Positions 48,801-61,210 of a DNA stretch of 64,000 nucleotides are shown here, piece by piece. Within the stretch, counting starts at the first letter, position 1. The number at the start of each line of letters is the position of its first letter. Origin of the DNA: Manis javanica (taxonomy: Eukaryota > Chordata > Mammalia > Pholidota > Manidae); assembly GCF_040802235.1 (NCBI RefSeq), contig NC_133156.1, positions 138,367,173 through 138,431,172 of the forward strand. Reading direction: 5' to 3'. Below the pieces are notes generated by a model. It was given only the letters and a program-made list of their open reading frames with translations, ran no database searches and had not been told where the DNA came from. Both the position numbers and the translations under genes were made by a program.

Positions 48801-51479
48801 AGTCACTCAGTGGAGAAGTTAGAATAGGAGCTTTAAATTGTGGCCTGGTCTGTACATGGCATTGTGTTGTATGGTGCTGACATCACTTTAGTCTGGTGTA
48901 CAACAAAGTTATACTCTGCATTGAGTACCTAAAATATGCAGTTTCCATTTCACTGTTCTCTTTAAAAATCACCCTCCCACCCACACAACATAACCTTGTT
49001 GCTTTATAACATAGCTCTTAATTTCTTTTCTCCCAGATATTTGAAGGCAACTGAGAATTCTGTGTACTGTATACTCAGTGGCCACAGAGACCAAGTAATG
49101 CACCCCATAGCAGCCAACTGAAAAATTTTGGACCATCTCTAAGAGCTAAACTTAGAGAATTGAAAAGCAATTCTAAAGAGCTCTCTGGGCTAACTTTCCT
49201 CTGTTAACTATTTTTGGAGGGTATGTTAAGGTCATCAACACTAATCTAGCTTCAAGGTCATTTTGAAAACACTCTCACCTAGTGTAAACTGGATTGTTTT
49301 CTATCTAACATCCCTAACGTGATTGCAGGGGACAGCTCCAAGGTGTGATCACCAAAGCAGTTCGAGAATATCTTGCAGATACCCATTAATATCACTAAAC
49401 AACATTTTGGGAAGTACTTGCCTGGGTTCCTCCCATCTCTCCCCATCCTTGAAGTCAACTCAAGAAACTGCTGAAGGGTTGCACTTTCATAATGAAAGAC
49501 CTCTACTGATGAAGGGTCCATTTCACTCTATGGTAAGGAGGCTGTGGGGAGGTGGAGAAAGGAGACTTTCAACAATTTGTTGTATTATTTATATCTTTCT
49601 CCTCACTTATATAGGTTCAGGCAGTCTGGATGTGCCTTCAGGTATTTGCTCAAATTGATAGAATTACTTCTTCCTCATTCATTTTTTAGCTGGTGGATAC
49701 ATGTCAGTTATGCTGTCAGTGGCTATAGGTTCCTTGATGTTCTTTATGTCTGTGTCTCTGTCCTCTCTTCCTCTTGGGTGCCAGCAGCTGAGAGTGGTTC
49801 ATCATTTCTTTGCTCCCCATTGTTGCCTATGTTTACAGCAGAGGATGCACTAGGTTACAAAGTGTTTTTCCTTGATGCCATTGAAGATTCACCGACTTAA
49901 CTCAAGATCATGAATGAATTTCCCCTTTTCATTGACGGGTCAGCTTTGATCACAGAATCTGGGAAACAATGTTTTTATGTGGTTACTCACCATATAAAGT
50001 TGATGTTCTCTTACTGGAGTTATTTCTCAGAAACAATCAACTGAGAGGGCACACACAATATTGTGGCCGTCACCTTCGTTATCCGTGTTACTCTGCTATC
50101 TACGTCACTCTGCAGTTTATACAGAACCCAGAGCTTTTATGTTGTTCTTCAAATAATAATGTACTTCACCACACCTGATAGAAATTTACCAGCAATAGAT
50201 TGACTTATTTAGGTTTTTTTTTTAGCAATTTAAGATACCTTTTACTTCAAGAGCTTGGGATCAAGCTTTATGATTATCTTAAGACTGTGGCAGTACACAA
50301 AGTTGGACAATACTTTGACAGGTGAAGACTGATGAAAGCAATCTACAACCACATTTCTTCAATGTGATAAGTTCCTAGGGCATTCGCAGATTATTATTTT
50401 TAAAATGTACTTGCTGCCTGTCACTCTGCTACCAAAAATAAGCCAGTCTGAGGAGGCTAGGTTTTAGAGGACATTCCTGGGAACTATTTCATCCAGGAGC
50501 ATTCGTGACAAAGCATTCTTGAGTTCTTTATTACTTATCTCTGCTTTCCAACAAAACCAATTTCTGTCAAAAGAGCTGGGACTTTTTTTTTTAACCAAAT
50601 ATACTTCTTACTGCCAAAATGTACAATGGAAGAATTAATTTAAGCTGGTAGTTTATATCAACCATTTCAGAACATCCAACTATTTATTAATGGGAGTCAG
50701 TGCCACCAAACACACCATGCAGTATGCTGTTTTTGGAGGCCAGAGAGAGGACTGGAAAAGAATCATTAGGGGTTTGTGCTGGAAAATATGAAGTCAGAGA
50801 ACTCAAAAGGATTTTGTTAATTGTCCTGTGACCTTGAACAAGTTACTTTGCCTGTCTGACCCTGGGTCTTCAACTATGAAATGCAGCCAAAAATTGGCAC
50901 CCAGAGAGTAAGTAACGTTGTGTCAAAGACGTTAAAGTGCTACACTAGTGAAAATCACCACTGAATTGGATATATACAGCCGATGCTTTATGATTTTATA
51001 CCGTACGAATTTGGAAACTCCTGCATGTGCTCGGTTTTCCGTCTAGTTCCTGGCAGGTAAGGTACTTTCTTTTCAGAAAAGAACTAAAGACACTGTTGCC
51101 CTGCCCGAAGATGAGTTTCAGGGAGATTTTTCAGAGTTGAGGTATAAAGAAACTGGCTTCGGGCAAGTTTCCAGACCCAAGACCCGAGACCGGAGACTGC
51201 CGCCACTTCTGGAGATGGGGAGGTGTTATTCGAGTTCTTTTAAACGACAAGGGAGAAAGTGACCACCGGCCACAGAACCTGGATTCACAAGGGTGATTTC
51301 CCAAGAGATTTACAATGATATTTACAAATCAACTGGGATACTCTCTGCTGGGGAGGGGAAGGCCGGGAGGATTCAAGGCGGATTCAGGGGCGGGACAGAG
51401 GGTGGGCAAAGGTTCAAGGACTTCTGTTTTTAGGGTTCTGGTGGAGCAGTGAGAGTGCCGTTGCGGGAAAAGGTTCACA
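48801..51479. other. Upstream flank of MARCHF11
   Basis: Mostly unique AT-rich DNA. Overlapping frames of 111-118 codons at 49323-49900 show no known domain. A MIR remnant lies at 50815-50945 ('gtcctgtgaccttgaacaagttac'). A TATAAA at 51143-51148 is ~1 kb from the start codon and outside the CpG island. Distal enhancers are possible but not demonstrable by eye. Confidence 0.5.
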
Positions 51480-52191
51480 GGGCTGGGCGCGATCGCCCTG
51501 CAGCCGCGGTAACGGCTCCCTAGGCCCGCGCGCCCTTCCCCACGCCCCTGCTCAGCCACTCGGGCGCCCCGCCCCCACGAACGGCGCAGGTTCGACCACC
51601 CATCCCCGCGCCGCCGCATCCCACGTGCCGGCGGGGTAACGGTTTCACGACCCTCGCTCCGACCCCTCCCCCCTCGCGCTCCCCAACGCCGCAGTGCCGA
51701 GCGGTTTCGAGGGGCAACCCGCCCCGGAACCGACGTGAGCGGCCTCGGGGCGGAGTCGACGGACGCGGTGAGGGATTCCCTCCACCCCCTGAATTCCGGC
51801 CCGCGTCCCCGCACCTCAGCCCGGCCCGCCCCGCCCCCTCACTCCCCTCCCCGGAACGCCCCCTCGCTCCTCGGCCCCGCGCCCGCTCCCGCACACCCCT
51901 CCTGCGAGGCCCGCTCTGCGGCCGCCGCCCCCGCGGCGGGGCTCTCGCGCAGCCGAGTTCGGTGCCGCCTCCCAGAGCCGAGCCGGCGGCTCCGCGGAGT
52001 AGCAGCCTCCAGCCGCCGCCGGGCCCTCCGCCCCTCCCCTTCCCGCTCCGGGCCCCCGGCGCCCAGGTTGTCTCTCCCGCCTTCCCCTCCCTCCGTCCTC
52101 TCTCTCTTCTCCCCCAGTCCGTTCTCCCTTCGTCTTCAGCCCAAGCGCGGCCCGCCAGGCGGGCTGGCAGGAGGGCGGCGGCGGCACCACC

Positions 52192-52728
52192 ATGAGCCTT
52201 GAGGGCGGCCACAGCGGCGGTCGCTGCCAAGGGGCGCAGAGCCGGAACCCCGAGCCGCCCCCGCCGCCGCCGCCGCCGCCGCCAGCGGAGCCGGCCTCGG
52301 ACCCCGCGCACCCGCGCTACCTGCCGCCGCTGCCCACGCTGCCGGTGCTCTCCGAGCGCGCGGCGGGGTCGGACGAGCCGCCAACCGAGGCGGTCCCGCG
52401 GCGCAGGGGCGCGGACGAGCTGCTGCTGCCCCTGCCGCCCGCCGGCCAGGAAGGGTCGGCTGCTGGCGACCCCAGGGAAGGGCCGAGGCGCCCTCCGGAG
52501 CCGGCAGTCCCTGAGGCGGCGGCGGGGAAGGGCGGCCCTGGAGAGCCTGAGGCCGGCGCGGGCGCGGAGGGCGAGCGGCGGGGTGCCGGCGACCAGCCTG
52601 AGACGCGCTCGGTGTGCAGCAGTCGCAGTAGCAGCAGCAGCGGCGGCGGCGGCGGCGGCGGCGACCAGCGCGCCGGGCACCAGCACCACCAGCCCATCTG
52701 CAAGATCTGCTTCCAGGGCGCCGAGCAG
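52192..52728 (+). CDS. MARCHF11: MARCHF11 coding exon 1 (N-terminus and first RING-CH cysteine pair), partial gene
   Basis: This exon encodes residues 1-179 of a membrane-associated RING-CH E3 ubiquitin ligase. Family knowledge: MARCH proteins ubiquitinate membrane cargo, and MARCH11 has been linked to sorting between the trans-Golgi network and multivesicular bodies in developing spermatids. Seen here: a start ATG with A at -3, a Pro run (residues 22-31), a Pro/Glu/Gly-rich disordered stretch, a Ser-rich run (143-150), seven Gly (151-157), then [12 protein letters not shown] with the first zinc ligands C170 and C173. The exon ends in CAG followed by GT at 52729, so the junction is phase 0. 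The next exon continues the RING in frame. The N-terminal text and the segment from [14 protein letters not shown] through the RING agree with my memory of mammalian MARCH11, which separates it from MARCH4 and MARCH9. No earlier in-frame start is needed. Transmembrane exons are absent from the window. Confidence 0.95.
52255..52284 (+). repeat. MARCHF11: (CCG)n coding triplet repeat (poly-Pro)
   Basis: A run of CCG codons, with one CCC and one CCA, encodes ten prolines (residues 22-31). Nearly pure CCG codons suggest replication slippage and likely length variation between individuals and species. It lies in the disordered N-terminus, away from the RING. Confidence 0.85.
52618..52662 (+). repeat. 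MARCHF11: (AGC)n-(GGC)n coding triplet repeats (poly-Ser, poly-Gly)
   Basis: Serine codons (AGC/AGT, residues 143-150, broken by one Arg) run directly into seven GGC glycine codons (151-157). Together they form a flexible linker just before the RING-CH domain. Codon purity in the Gly run points to recent slippage. Confidence 0.85.
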
Positions 52729-53892
52729 GTGAGGCCAGAGGCGCCCGCGCTGCGGGCAGCGGACTGCGGCGTTGAGCGCCTGCGCGCGGAGGGCGGCTTT
52801 CAGCACCGCGGACAGCGCCTCGCCTCCGGGTCCTGGCCCCCGAGCGGCGGTACCGCGTGCTCCCCGCTGCCTCTCTGCGAAGGCAGATACAAAAGCCCCG
52901 CTGGCAAACACGAGGTCTAATTTGATCTGCACTGTTCTTTTCCCACCTTGTTTTGCAGTTACACATTCCTCAGGTGATTTAATGATAATGCTAAAGTATC
53001 TCTGTCGTGAATTACTAAATGGATTTTCGTGCATACATAAAAACAAACCTATATTCCTTTTTCTACAAATGTATCCTGAGGTAAATAGTCTTGGAATACA
53101 AATTGGGGATGAGTCATGTCAAAACCGAGAAGGGCAGCACTTTCCTTATTGCAAGTTTTGTTGACTTAATCTCACTGATGTGAAGCAAGTGCATGTTACA
53201 ATTTTTACAAGAGAAATAGGAAGTATTTTGACCTTGGGAAAGCACTTTATATTTTCTTAGAAACACAATTGTAAAACTATAAACTCCATTAGAAGTGCAT
53301 GCAAACTATGTAAAAGTAATCATGGAGACAACAGGATAATGTATGTCTCTTATGAAATGTGTGGTCTGAGAAAACATTAGGTTTAATATTTTTAAAAGTA
53401 AGGAAATTGCGTAAGAATATGCAGGCTTTCAGGAATATAGTGCCCCAAGTCAATATTTATGATGCTACATTTAGAAAAAAATAGAAGCATAATGCTTTTG
53501 CAAACTACTTTCTGGGATGCCATGCATTTCTTCTTTAGCAATGATTAAGAATAACTGCAGAGGAAATGCATCTGACCATCCACTTAAAAGTTATTAAAGA
53601 GATTTAATAGTACAGCTTCTCCCCAAGGGCATTGGGAGCTATATCTTGCAGACATTTTGTATGTTGGTTGAACATTTATGTCGTAACTCTAAGCAATATC
53701 TTTGAAATAGTTTTAAGAGTTTAGTTTTATTCCCATCAGAGGTATAAAAATTTAATTTCATTTTCTATGATATAATTTTATGCTGTATCCTTCTGGGTAA
53801 ATGGCCTTCAAAGAAAAAAGAAAAGCAAGTGTTAGATTAAAATAGAGAGAGACCCAAGCATAAATATTCATATTGAGCTGTTTTCTTTTCAG
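52729..53892 (+). other. MARCHF11: MARCHF11 intron 1
   Basis: This is a short intron (1164 bases) with GT at the 5' end (GTGAGG) and a pyrimidine-rich 3' end finishing TTTTCTTTTCAG. It interrupts the RING-CH domain between residues Q179 and G180 in phase 0. Its first ~180 bases are still GC-rich and belong to the CpG island; the rest is AT-rich. I see no clear interspersed repeat or other gene in it. A reading frame running through the donor site into the intron is not evidence of protein, since exon 2 restores the conserved domain only when this segment is removed. Confidence 0.9.
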
Positions 53893-54048
53893 GGGGAGCT
53901 GTTAAACCCCTGCCGATGTGATGGGTCAGTTCGCTATACACATCAGCTGTGCCTGCTAAAGTGGATCAGTGAGAGGGGTTCCTGGACATGTGAGCTCTGC
54001 TGTTACAGATACCATGTCATAGCCATTAAAATGAAACAACCTTGCCAG
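53893..54048 (+). CDS. MARCHF11: MARCHF11 coding exon 2 (rest of RING-CH domain)
   Basis: These 156 bases encode residues 180-231 and continue exon 1 in frame. The exon is preceded by a pyrimidine-rich tract and AG (53891-53892) and followed by GT at 54049. Seen zinc ligands are C186, C188, H196, C199, C212 and C215. With C170 and C173 of exon 1 this gives CxxC-12-CxC-7-HxxC-12-CxxC, the C4HC3 RING-CH (RINGv) pattern. W210, just before the last cysteine pair, fits the E2-binding side of such domains. The segment after the RING ([15 protein letters not shown]) leads towards the first membrane span in this family, but that span is encoded by the next exon. All eight ligands are intact, so the domain should be functional. 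This exon was missed by open-reading-frame calling because it has no start codon of its own. Confidence 0.95.
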
Positions 54049-56364
54049 GTAAACATGTGTGACTTGTTTCTCCCTGAAATCATTTTGCTAAACATGCATG
54101 TATTTGAGTTTAGTTATTACTAAAGATACGCTATTCAAAAACATTTTATGCAACTCACAATAAAACCAAGATTTAGAATTTGTAGAAATGTGTTTTGAGA
54201 AATTTGTTATATTTTTATCTGAGAAACTCAGAAGACATTTTATTTAAATGGCTTCCTTTGTTAATTTGTTGTTTATTGATGAAATTATTCCTGTCTTTAT
54301 TTCTAAAAGGGCAAGTTAGTGAAATGTCTTTTGCTCCAATTAAACCAATTTATTAATTAGGAATGTTTTACAATTTATTTTAATATTATTTTGTTAACTT
54401 AAGCACTGAAGCCCTGGGTGGGATCTATATATGGAAAACATTTGCAAGTAAAGCAAAACTTTAATAGTCTGGAAACTTTGGTTGAACATATTAATTCTAA
54501 TCTAAATGTTCTTTTCACTTAACCAGGCCTTCTTTCTCATAATGAGGTTTTTATCACAGTCAAATTTGGGCTACTTTTATTTTTTAATGTGTTCAACTAC
54601 ATAGTGGATGGAGAAGTATTCCCAACAGCTACTCTAAACAATAGCATGGAGATTGTGTATATTCTTAAACTTTTTGTGTAATATAATCACATAATAACAC
54701 AATACCTATAACCTTACAAATTCTCTTGAGAAAATAGGCTTTTGTTTTGTTTTGTTTTTTCATGGTGGAACTGATTCAAGTTCTTTGAATAGACTGGTGG
54801 AATGTAAAATACAAAATATTAAGAATAACACCTTACTAAAGTAGAATAGTTTGTAACTGATGAGCTCTAGTAGTGACATGGGAACTGAAGTTAAGCAGTC
54901 ATAAAAGAGTAGGTTGAAAACAGAGACACAGGAGGTACTTTAAGGAAAAGGAAGAGGAAATTGAAAAGTAAGGGGGAAGAAAGTCATATCCGGTGTTACC
55001 TGTTTCTATTAAAATTAACAAATTTATTTGCATTGAACAATATAAAATAGGTGAAATTGTTAGTGATTGCAGAGGGAATCTGGAAGCTGAATTACTACTG
55101 CATTAATAATTTAAATTTCATAGTTTTAGATTTGTGCAGCCTTCATATAGTTTGCAGTTAATTTGCATCTATGATAGTCACCATTTAAAGAATGATTAGC
55201 ATGCATGAAATGAAAATGTGAATTTTCTCAAGCTGAGTACGTGAATCATGTTATATTGATGCACACAGGCACAAACCTGACACATTTTCCCAGAACCTCT
55301 AATTGATGGAAGTACTTGTGTATTAATTTATGGATCCATCATAATTGTCTTGAAAAACAGATGGAACCATGTCCAAATCCCAGGATATGAGTACTGTAAT
55401 TGGATCTACAATAATGTTATGAATAGAAATATGTGGATATGAGAAATGGAGAGCTTAGGGCTCCAGGGAAAAGTCCCAGGAGAATACAATGGCCAAATGT
55501 TCAATAGCTGAAATAGATGCTAAGTATATCAAAAACTTTATAACTTATGGTTCCTATATATTCATTTGAGATAATTAATTCTGAAGTAAATAGAAATGCC
55601 CTTGATGTAATTTTAAAATAGGGAAGAGACAAGGGGCTGGGGCAAAAAACACTATGAATTCTAATCCTATAACAAAATGAATTGATTGCTACTGTGTTTT
55701 GCTTCATTAAAAAAATCAGTAACTATTTTAATAAGCAATTCTTTAAAGTATGTTTGATATGACCAAAATACAACCAAACTCAAAACTCAAAAACTAATTT
55801 AGTATTACTAATACATTTAGAATTAATTTTATTATGACATATGCAAGTACTATCATTATCTGAAACTTGATCTGTTACAGTGAACTACAAAATAATATTT
55901 AGAAATGAAGTTGATGTGAGTGTGATGATGGTAGCCCAGATTATGCCCAAGAAAATAACTTGCCAGGACTAAATTATATGCATATAACACTCAGTGAAAT
56001 GAAAGGAAATGAATTATAAGGCTCCCAAAGTGTGGGTTCTTATACCTAGAACTAATTTACTCTTATATAAAGTTTGACTAATTGTCTGACAGTTCTGTTA
56101 TGGATGACCCACAAACTGAACATTTACTCTGATTTTTGGATTTCTCCCCTGCTGGCATGATGCCAGTCAGATTTAATAGTTGTCATATTCATACTTTTAT
56201 GGTATGGCACAGATCCATTTCCTCATGGCTCAGGATCAAATAGGAGGCATGTATTAGGATTCCCCTTCATTTTCCGTATTTCTCTGTCCTAAGTATAGAG
56301 CCCTCCATAGCTGTGAGTGGGTCGTTTCTTGGATATGAACAGAAGAGAGAATAAATAATAATAT

Positions 56365-56612
56365 TGAGAGAACATTTACTGAACACTTACTCTGTGCCAG
56401 ACACTGTTCTAAGTGCTTTACATATACTGATACTGGTATTTAATCTAAATAAAAAACTTAATGAGGTAGGAATATTATTAGCTCTTATTTTTCATAAAAA
56501 CCAGGGCACAGAAAAGTCATGTAACTACTATCTACTAAAAGGCCAAGCCACGATTCAGACTTAGACAGTATGGCTCCGAGGTCCATGGTCTTAGCCACTG
56601 TGCGCCATATTG
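56365..56612 (-). repeat. MIR SINE, antisense
   Basis: 'actgaacacttactctgtgccagacactgttctaagtgctttacatatac', 'aatgaggtaggaatattatt' and 'ttagccactgtgcgcca' give a nearly full antisense MIR within intron 2. Confidence 0.85.
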
Positions 56613-56739
56613 GAAAGTATTCTCTTCATCTTCATTATAGTTACCCTTCAATTCTGAGTCTGTCATGACTTTTCTTCATAATGCTGAGTCAAGCAGGTAC
56701 TGGTTGCAACCTCAGTCTTTAACATGGTCTAGAAAACCT

Positions 56740-57225
56740 TTGACTATCTATTGCTACATAACAAACCACTTTGAATACTCAGTCATTTAAAAACAGCTAT
56801 TGGTTATTATCTCTTAAGAGTCTGGGTTGATTGAGATCCACTGGGAGATTCTTCTCCATATGTGGTATCAGTTTGGAGCTGTAATCATCCAGGGATATGA
56901 CTGGATTGGAGCATCCAAGATGGCTCACTCATTTGACCTGTTCTTGGTGCTGGCTGTTGGCTACAGGCTCAGCTGGGGATGTCAACTGGTACCTCAGTTC
57001 TCTTTGCATGCACTTGGACTTCTCACAATATGTTCGTTGGGTCCAAGAGCATGAAAGCAGAAGTTACAGATCTCTTCCAAGTCCCAATTTTGTAAGCGAC
57101 AGTTTCACATTGCATTCTCTTGATTAAAGCAAGTCATGGGCTAATCCAAATTCAACAGACTCCACCAGTCAAGTCTGTCCTTCTTTTAAAGAGAATAGAC
57201 ATATTTAATCCACCATAGGAGATAG
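56740..57225. repeat. MaLR/MER-type LTR-like repeat
   Basis: 'ctattgctacataacaaaccactttg', 'agctgtaatcatccagg', 'atgactggattggagcatccaagatggctcactcat' match a common mammalian LTR-type repeat. Short open frames in it are incidental. Confidence 0.6.
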
Positions 57226-58039
57226 CTTCTTAAATGGCTCTACCTACCTTCTTTGGTCTTTGCATTTGGTCCTCATCAGGTCTAGATCCGTCAGGAGGCA
57301 TCACCATAACTTCGCTCCCAGGGCTCAGAAACAAAGGTGAAGTCGACTCTGTTAAAAGTGCTTGATGCATATTCTCAAGCACGTTCAGAAGTGACTACTA
57401 ACTACAATGTTCCTCCTTGTGCTCAGAGGTACATGGTGACAGAGAAGGGACAGAAGCAGCTAGCCAAGAAGCAGGTGTGTGTCAGGGAAATGTACTTTAA
57501 TGCGTTAAAAACCCTAGTTTTTCTTGTTTTTCTCATTGAGAGTAGAATTCTTAAAGAATTTGGGTCTAAACCTCCCCATTTCATTGGATTTCGGTGTTGC
57601 TCAGCAGCATGACCCATAGAAATTGATGTATCCTCTACAACACATTTAAACCTTAATTGCTGTATCATTAGCAGTGGGAGTTAATTAAGCCACTTGAAGT
57701 AATTAACATGCATTTACCCTCTTACCTACTTGCAGAATCTTTTTTATTGATAACATATTCAAGATGATGCACTAATGATATTTTAAGAGCAAAAGCTAAT
57801 TCTGTTTTGAATCTCATAGTATGGTATAAAATTAGTGGAATCTAAGAATGTATGAGATCAACTTTATATTGAGATGTTGGTGACATTATAAACTAAATAA
57901 GCTATATTCAAGTGTTATGAATTCTTTCAGTACTTTTGTAAGACATAAAGATACTGAAGAGATAAAATATTGTATGGGAAATGTAAAACTTGATATGAAA
58001 AACAGACTATACTGCCTAAGCATAGAAAAATACAATGTT

Positions 58040-58205
58040 AATGGAAGGTAATAGCTATGTTACCTTGACAAGTTATTTAACTTTGTGTCTCAGTTAACTC
58101 ATCTTTAAAAGATAATGGCACCTATTTTACACATTAAAAATGTAATGTAATTAGAATAGTGCTCAGCATGCAGTAGGTGCCATTTTAATGTTGGCTCTGA
58201 TTATT
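58040..58205 (+). repeat. MIR SINE
   Basis: 'ttgacaagttatttaactttgtg', 'ctcagttaactcatctttaaaa', 'gtgctcagcatgcagtaggtgcc' follow the MIR core and 3' end. Confidence 0.7.
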
Positions 58206-60235
58206 ACTTGTTCAGTCATCTAATGGATGGGGACTGTCAGTTGCTCCCAGCAAGTGCTCACCAGTCCCTGTTGTTTCCTTCAGTCTCTTGTCACCAAAAT
58301 AAATTTAATGATGCCTCTTTCCATTATATTCTTTATCCCTGGATTTTTACTACCCGCTTTTTCTGGAAGAAGCAATCTCAGTTTCTGACCAAATTTATTA
58401 TCACACATAATCCATGAGTATTTTTAAAATCAGGTGTTAATGGGATATAATAACCCCAACCCGTTGGAGCATATTCCCACTCTGGCCGCCCCTCTCTGTG
58501 GGTCCTTACTGGAATCTGGGCAGAATCGGAGGGAGTTGTGGGATGCTTTGACGTGTGGCCAGGCTCAGGCAGTGTTCTTACACTCATGCGGCAGCCCTCA
58601 TTTGTCCATACTTTGGAAAGTGTCCTGTTGGCTGGAGGGTGTGTGTAGGTAGCCAGGAGATTGGAAGAGCCCCAAAGATCCCTGGGGGCAGTCACAAAGG
58701 GGCACAGGCAGGTGGCGGAGCATAGTCACAGTGAACAGTGCTGTCCATCAGCTTTCCTTCTCCTTCATTACTCAGAGCACTGAGGAAAGGACTAGGAAGG
58801 GACTTGACTGGGACAGGATTGAGACTTGCATATGGGCCTACACCTTTGTGGATATTGGGACCCTGGCTATTTTTACTAGCCTGTCACATTTTTATTAGCC
58901 TTCCCCTAGTGCTTTTCCTTTCAACACTTAACATGTGTTGTCAGCATCAGTTCTTCTCACCGTGGTAAAAATGACTGGGAAGTGTCCTAGGAGAGAGAAT
59001 GACTTTGAGAGTGTTTTTCATTTTTATCCATATTCTTAAAACCCTGGGGTTCATCATGGCAGTTTTGAATTAGAGAGGAAGTTAGCACCAGGTATGTTCA
59101 TCTTGGCTGATCTAAGATACAGCTTCTGGACTTCTTTGTAAAGTGTTTATAGAACTTTAATTAACTTTTTAAGAGCCCTGTAAACACTGTTTTCCTACAT
59201 AGGGCTCTGTCATGACAGGTATTTCCACCTTCAGAAGTGATTAAGTCATTCTCGCCATGTAGCTGATGTACTAGGAGAAGCTGACAAATTATCATTGAAA
59301 ATTGACTGTGATTTTGAAATGTATTAAGAAAACAGCACATGAGCTTTATCAGCATTGCATGCTGTCATTTGAAATGCTTCAAGGCATTTGCATTTTATGG
59401 ATTAAAAATGTCTACATACATACAACCTGGTTGACATGGAGAGACACCACCTTTCTTTTACTTTTTCTCTTAGCTGTTGCTCTCACTAACATTCTCTGTA
59501 TATTTAATAGCAAATGACAAGCTGATGGGGAAGATTTTTATCACCCTGCCTGAACAACTGAGAAACAATGTTAAAATGTAATATTTAAATGCATATGTCG
59601 GCATATTTTATAGGTAGTTAAAAATGTTAGAATAAACAAAAAACACATAAAGCAATTTGCTTGCTTTGAAATAATTTTTGTTTCATTTGCTTACTAATTC
59701 TCAAAACACATGAATCTCCATTTTGCTCACTGAAACAGATGAATGATTCTCAACTGAATTAAGTGTGTAAGTTGTACTTTGTCTCCTATGTGTAGGCATA
59801 GTATTTGCCACATGTACAGTGATTTTACAGTTTGTCTCCAAGCCAGATGGTTCTGAGATGGTAGCAGAAAGAAATGGAGGCATCAAGGCATTGTATGCTG
59901 GTGTTTGATTTTGCCTTCTATAGAGAGAGGACTGGGGATGATTTTATCCCAGTGGGTGACACTCTCCAGAACTTTCTTCTCTGCACACATCTACTTTTCT
60001 GGATTTTCTAGCTCTTTTTAAGTGTATTTCTATTTGACACCTTTTCTCTTCTTTCTGTCTCGGTCCCTCCACGCAGCTGCCTATAGAAGAGGGAATCTGC
60101 TCCAGGATGGAGCTGGGAAGACTGGTTGGACAAAGAAAGCTAGAGTGGCAAGGAGATACAGCAGTGGCTGGGTGGAGGAACCCTCTACAGTTCCCAAGTG
60201 TCTTTACTTAAGAACATTTATCTTGTTATTTAAGC

Positions 60236-60556
60236 CAGAGGTCAGCAGGTCTACTCTGTAAAGGACAGAGAGTAAACATTTTAGTCTTTGAGGGCCATTA
60301 TGGCTACTATCCTAGTGTTAAGGAAGCCAGAGACATTATATTTGTGAATGAACACAGCTGTGTTTCTAGTAAGACGGCACTTGTAGACCCTGAAATTGGA
60401 TTTCTCATAACCTTAACAAGTCAGGAAATAATACTCCTTCTTTTGATCTTCTCTCCACCCCCAACTTTTTAAAATTTAAAAATTCATGGGCATCACAAAA
60501 AACAGGTGGTGAGTTGCATTTGGCCCACCTGAATTTGGCAGTAGTTTGCTAACTCC
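60236..60556 (+). mobile_element. hAT-Charlie-type MER element
   Basis: 'cagaggtcagcaggtctactctgtaaagg', 'agtaaacattttagtctttgagggccatt' and the end 'tttggcccacctgaatttggcagtagtttgc' form a non-autonomous hAT element with inverted ends. Same family as 11580-11795. It has extra central sequence (~60380-60480). Confidence 0.75.
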
Positions 60557-61154
60557 ACAAATGGAGGGTCAATGTGGACTGAAGTGTTTTCTGACATCTT
60601 AGAAAATAAAAAGAGTGAAGTGTTTTCAATTTTGTATGTTTCTTTGTAATTTTGAGTGAAATCGTCATAACTTACACCAATTAGGAAATGGTGGCACTGT
60701 AGCTCCATAATGAAATGTCATTAACTTCTAAATGTTAAATATTTAAACTATTGTTTCTTCTAGACAGTTTCTTGGTTGTATCAGGCTCAAATTTTAAATC
60801 TCCCCAGGAGCAGCTTTAATTAAATCAGAGGCAGATGGCAGGGGCATCTCCTAATAAGCCCTCAGTATCCCTGAGGAACAGGTCACCGGTTTGGCTCAGT
60901 GAGTTTTGGAATGCATGTAAAGAATGATTGAAAGTCCATCTCTGAAACACGTCCTCCCAGGCTATCTGCATCCCAACAGGTGTGCTTAGACTATCTACTT
61001 TTGAATGTCTTAAAGTGATATTTTTTTAGTGTGCTTGGGTTTTCCATGCTTGCCATCTAGGAGGGCAAGCACAGCAGTGAGCAGGACAAGTTTTAGAATA
61101 AATTACATTAACAGCTCAATATAGCTTGAGATTCACTTTCTTGGTCACTTGTGG

Positions 61155-61210
61155 CCGTTCAGTGAATATTTGTGGTATGTATGAATGAATGAATGAATGC
61201 ATAAGTGAGT
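61155..61210 (+). repeat. LINE-2 tail with (GAAT)n
   Basis: 'cagtgaatatttgtggtatgtatgaatgaatgaatgaatg' resembles an L2 3' terminus and its short tandem tail. Confidence 0.55.

Larger units (their letters stand above)
51480..52910. promoter_or_regulatory. MARCHF11: CpG island spanning the MARCHF11 promoter and exon 1
   Basis: Base composition switches sharply from AT-rich to very GC-rich near 51480 and back near 52910. CpG dinucleotides are dense throughout, in contrast to the CpG-poor surroundings. The island covers the proximal promoter, the 5' UTR, all of coding exon 1 and the start of intron 1. GC-box (Sp1-type) strings are visible, for example CCCGCCCCGCCCCC at 51825-51838 and a GGGGCGG near 51748. 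I see no TATA box at a sensible distance from the ATG, which fits a dispersed CpG-island promoter. The exact transcription start cannot be read from sequence. Methylation of such an island would be expected to silence the gene (general knowledge). Confidence 0.9.

Noticed and set aside
49323..49900. Overlapping 111- and 118-codon + frames upstream of MARCHF11
   Set aside because: Two phases open over the same bases with no domain or conserved motif; treated as chance.
51143..51148. TATAAA upstream of MARCHF11
   Set aside because: It is about 1 kb from the start codon and outside the CpG island, so it is more likely chance in AT-rich DNA.
51735..52202. Upstream + frame overlapping the MARCHF11 start codon
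   Set aside because: It could be an upstream ORF if the transcript starts far upstream, but there is no evidence for the transcription start and the product is low complexity.
52199..52732. A 177-codon frame overlapping MARCHF11 exon 1 in another phase
   Set aside because: Arg/Ala-rich shadow of the GC-rich exon. The MARCHF11 frame has the RING cysteines and joins exon 2 in frame; this one does not.
51520..53046. A 508-codon open frame on the minus strand across the CpG island
   Set aside because: Stop codons are rare in such GC-rich DNA, the product is low-complexity Arg/Ala/Gly, and the + strand here holds the conserved MARCHF11 exon. It also runs through the intron. Composition explains it.
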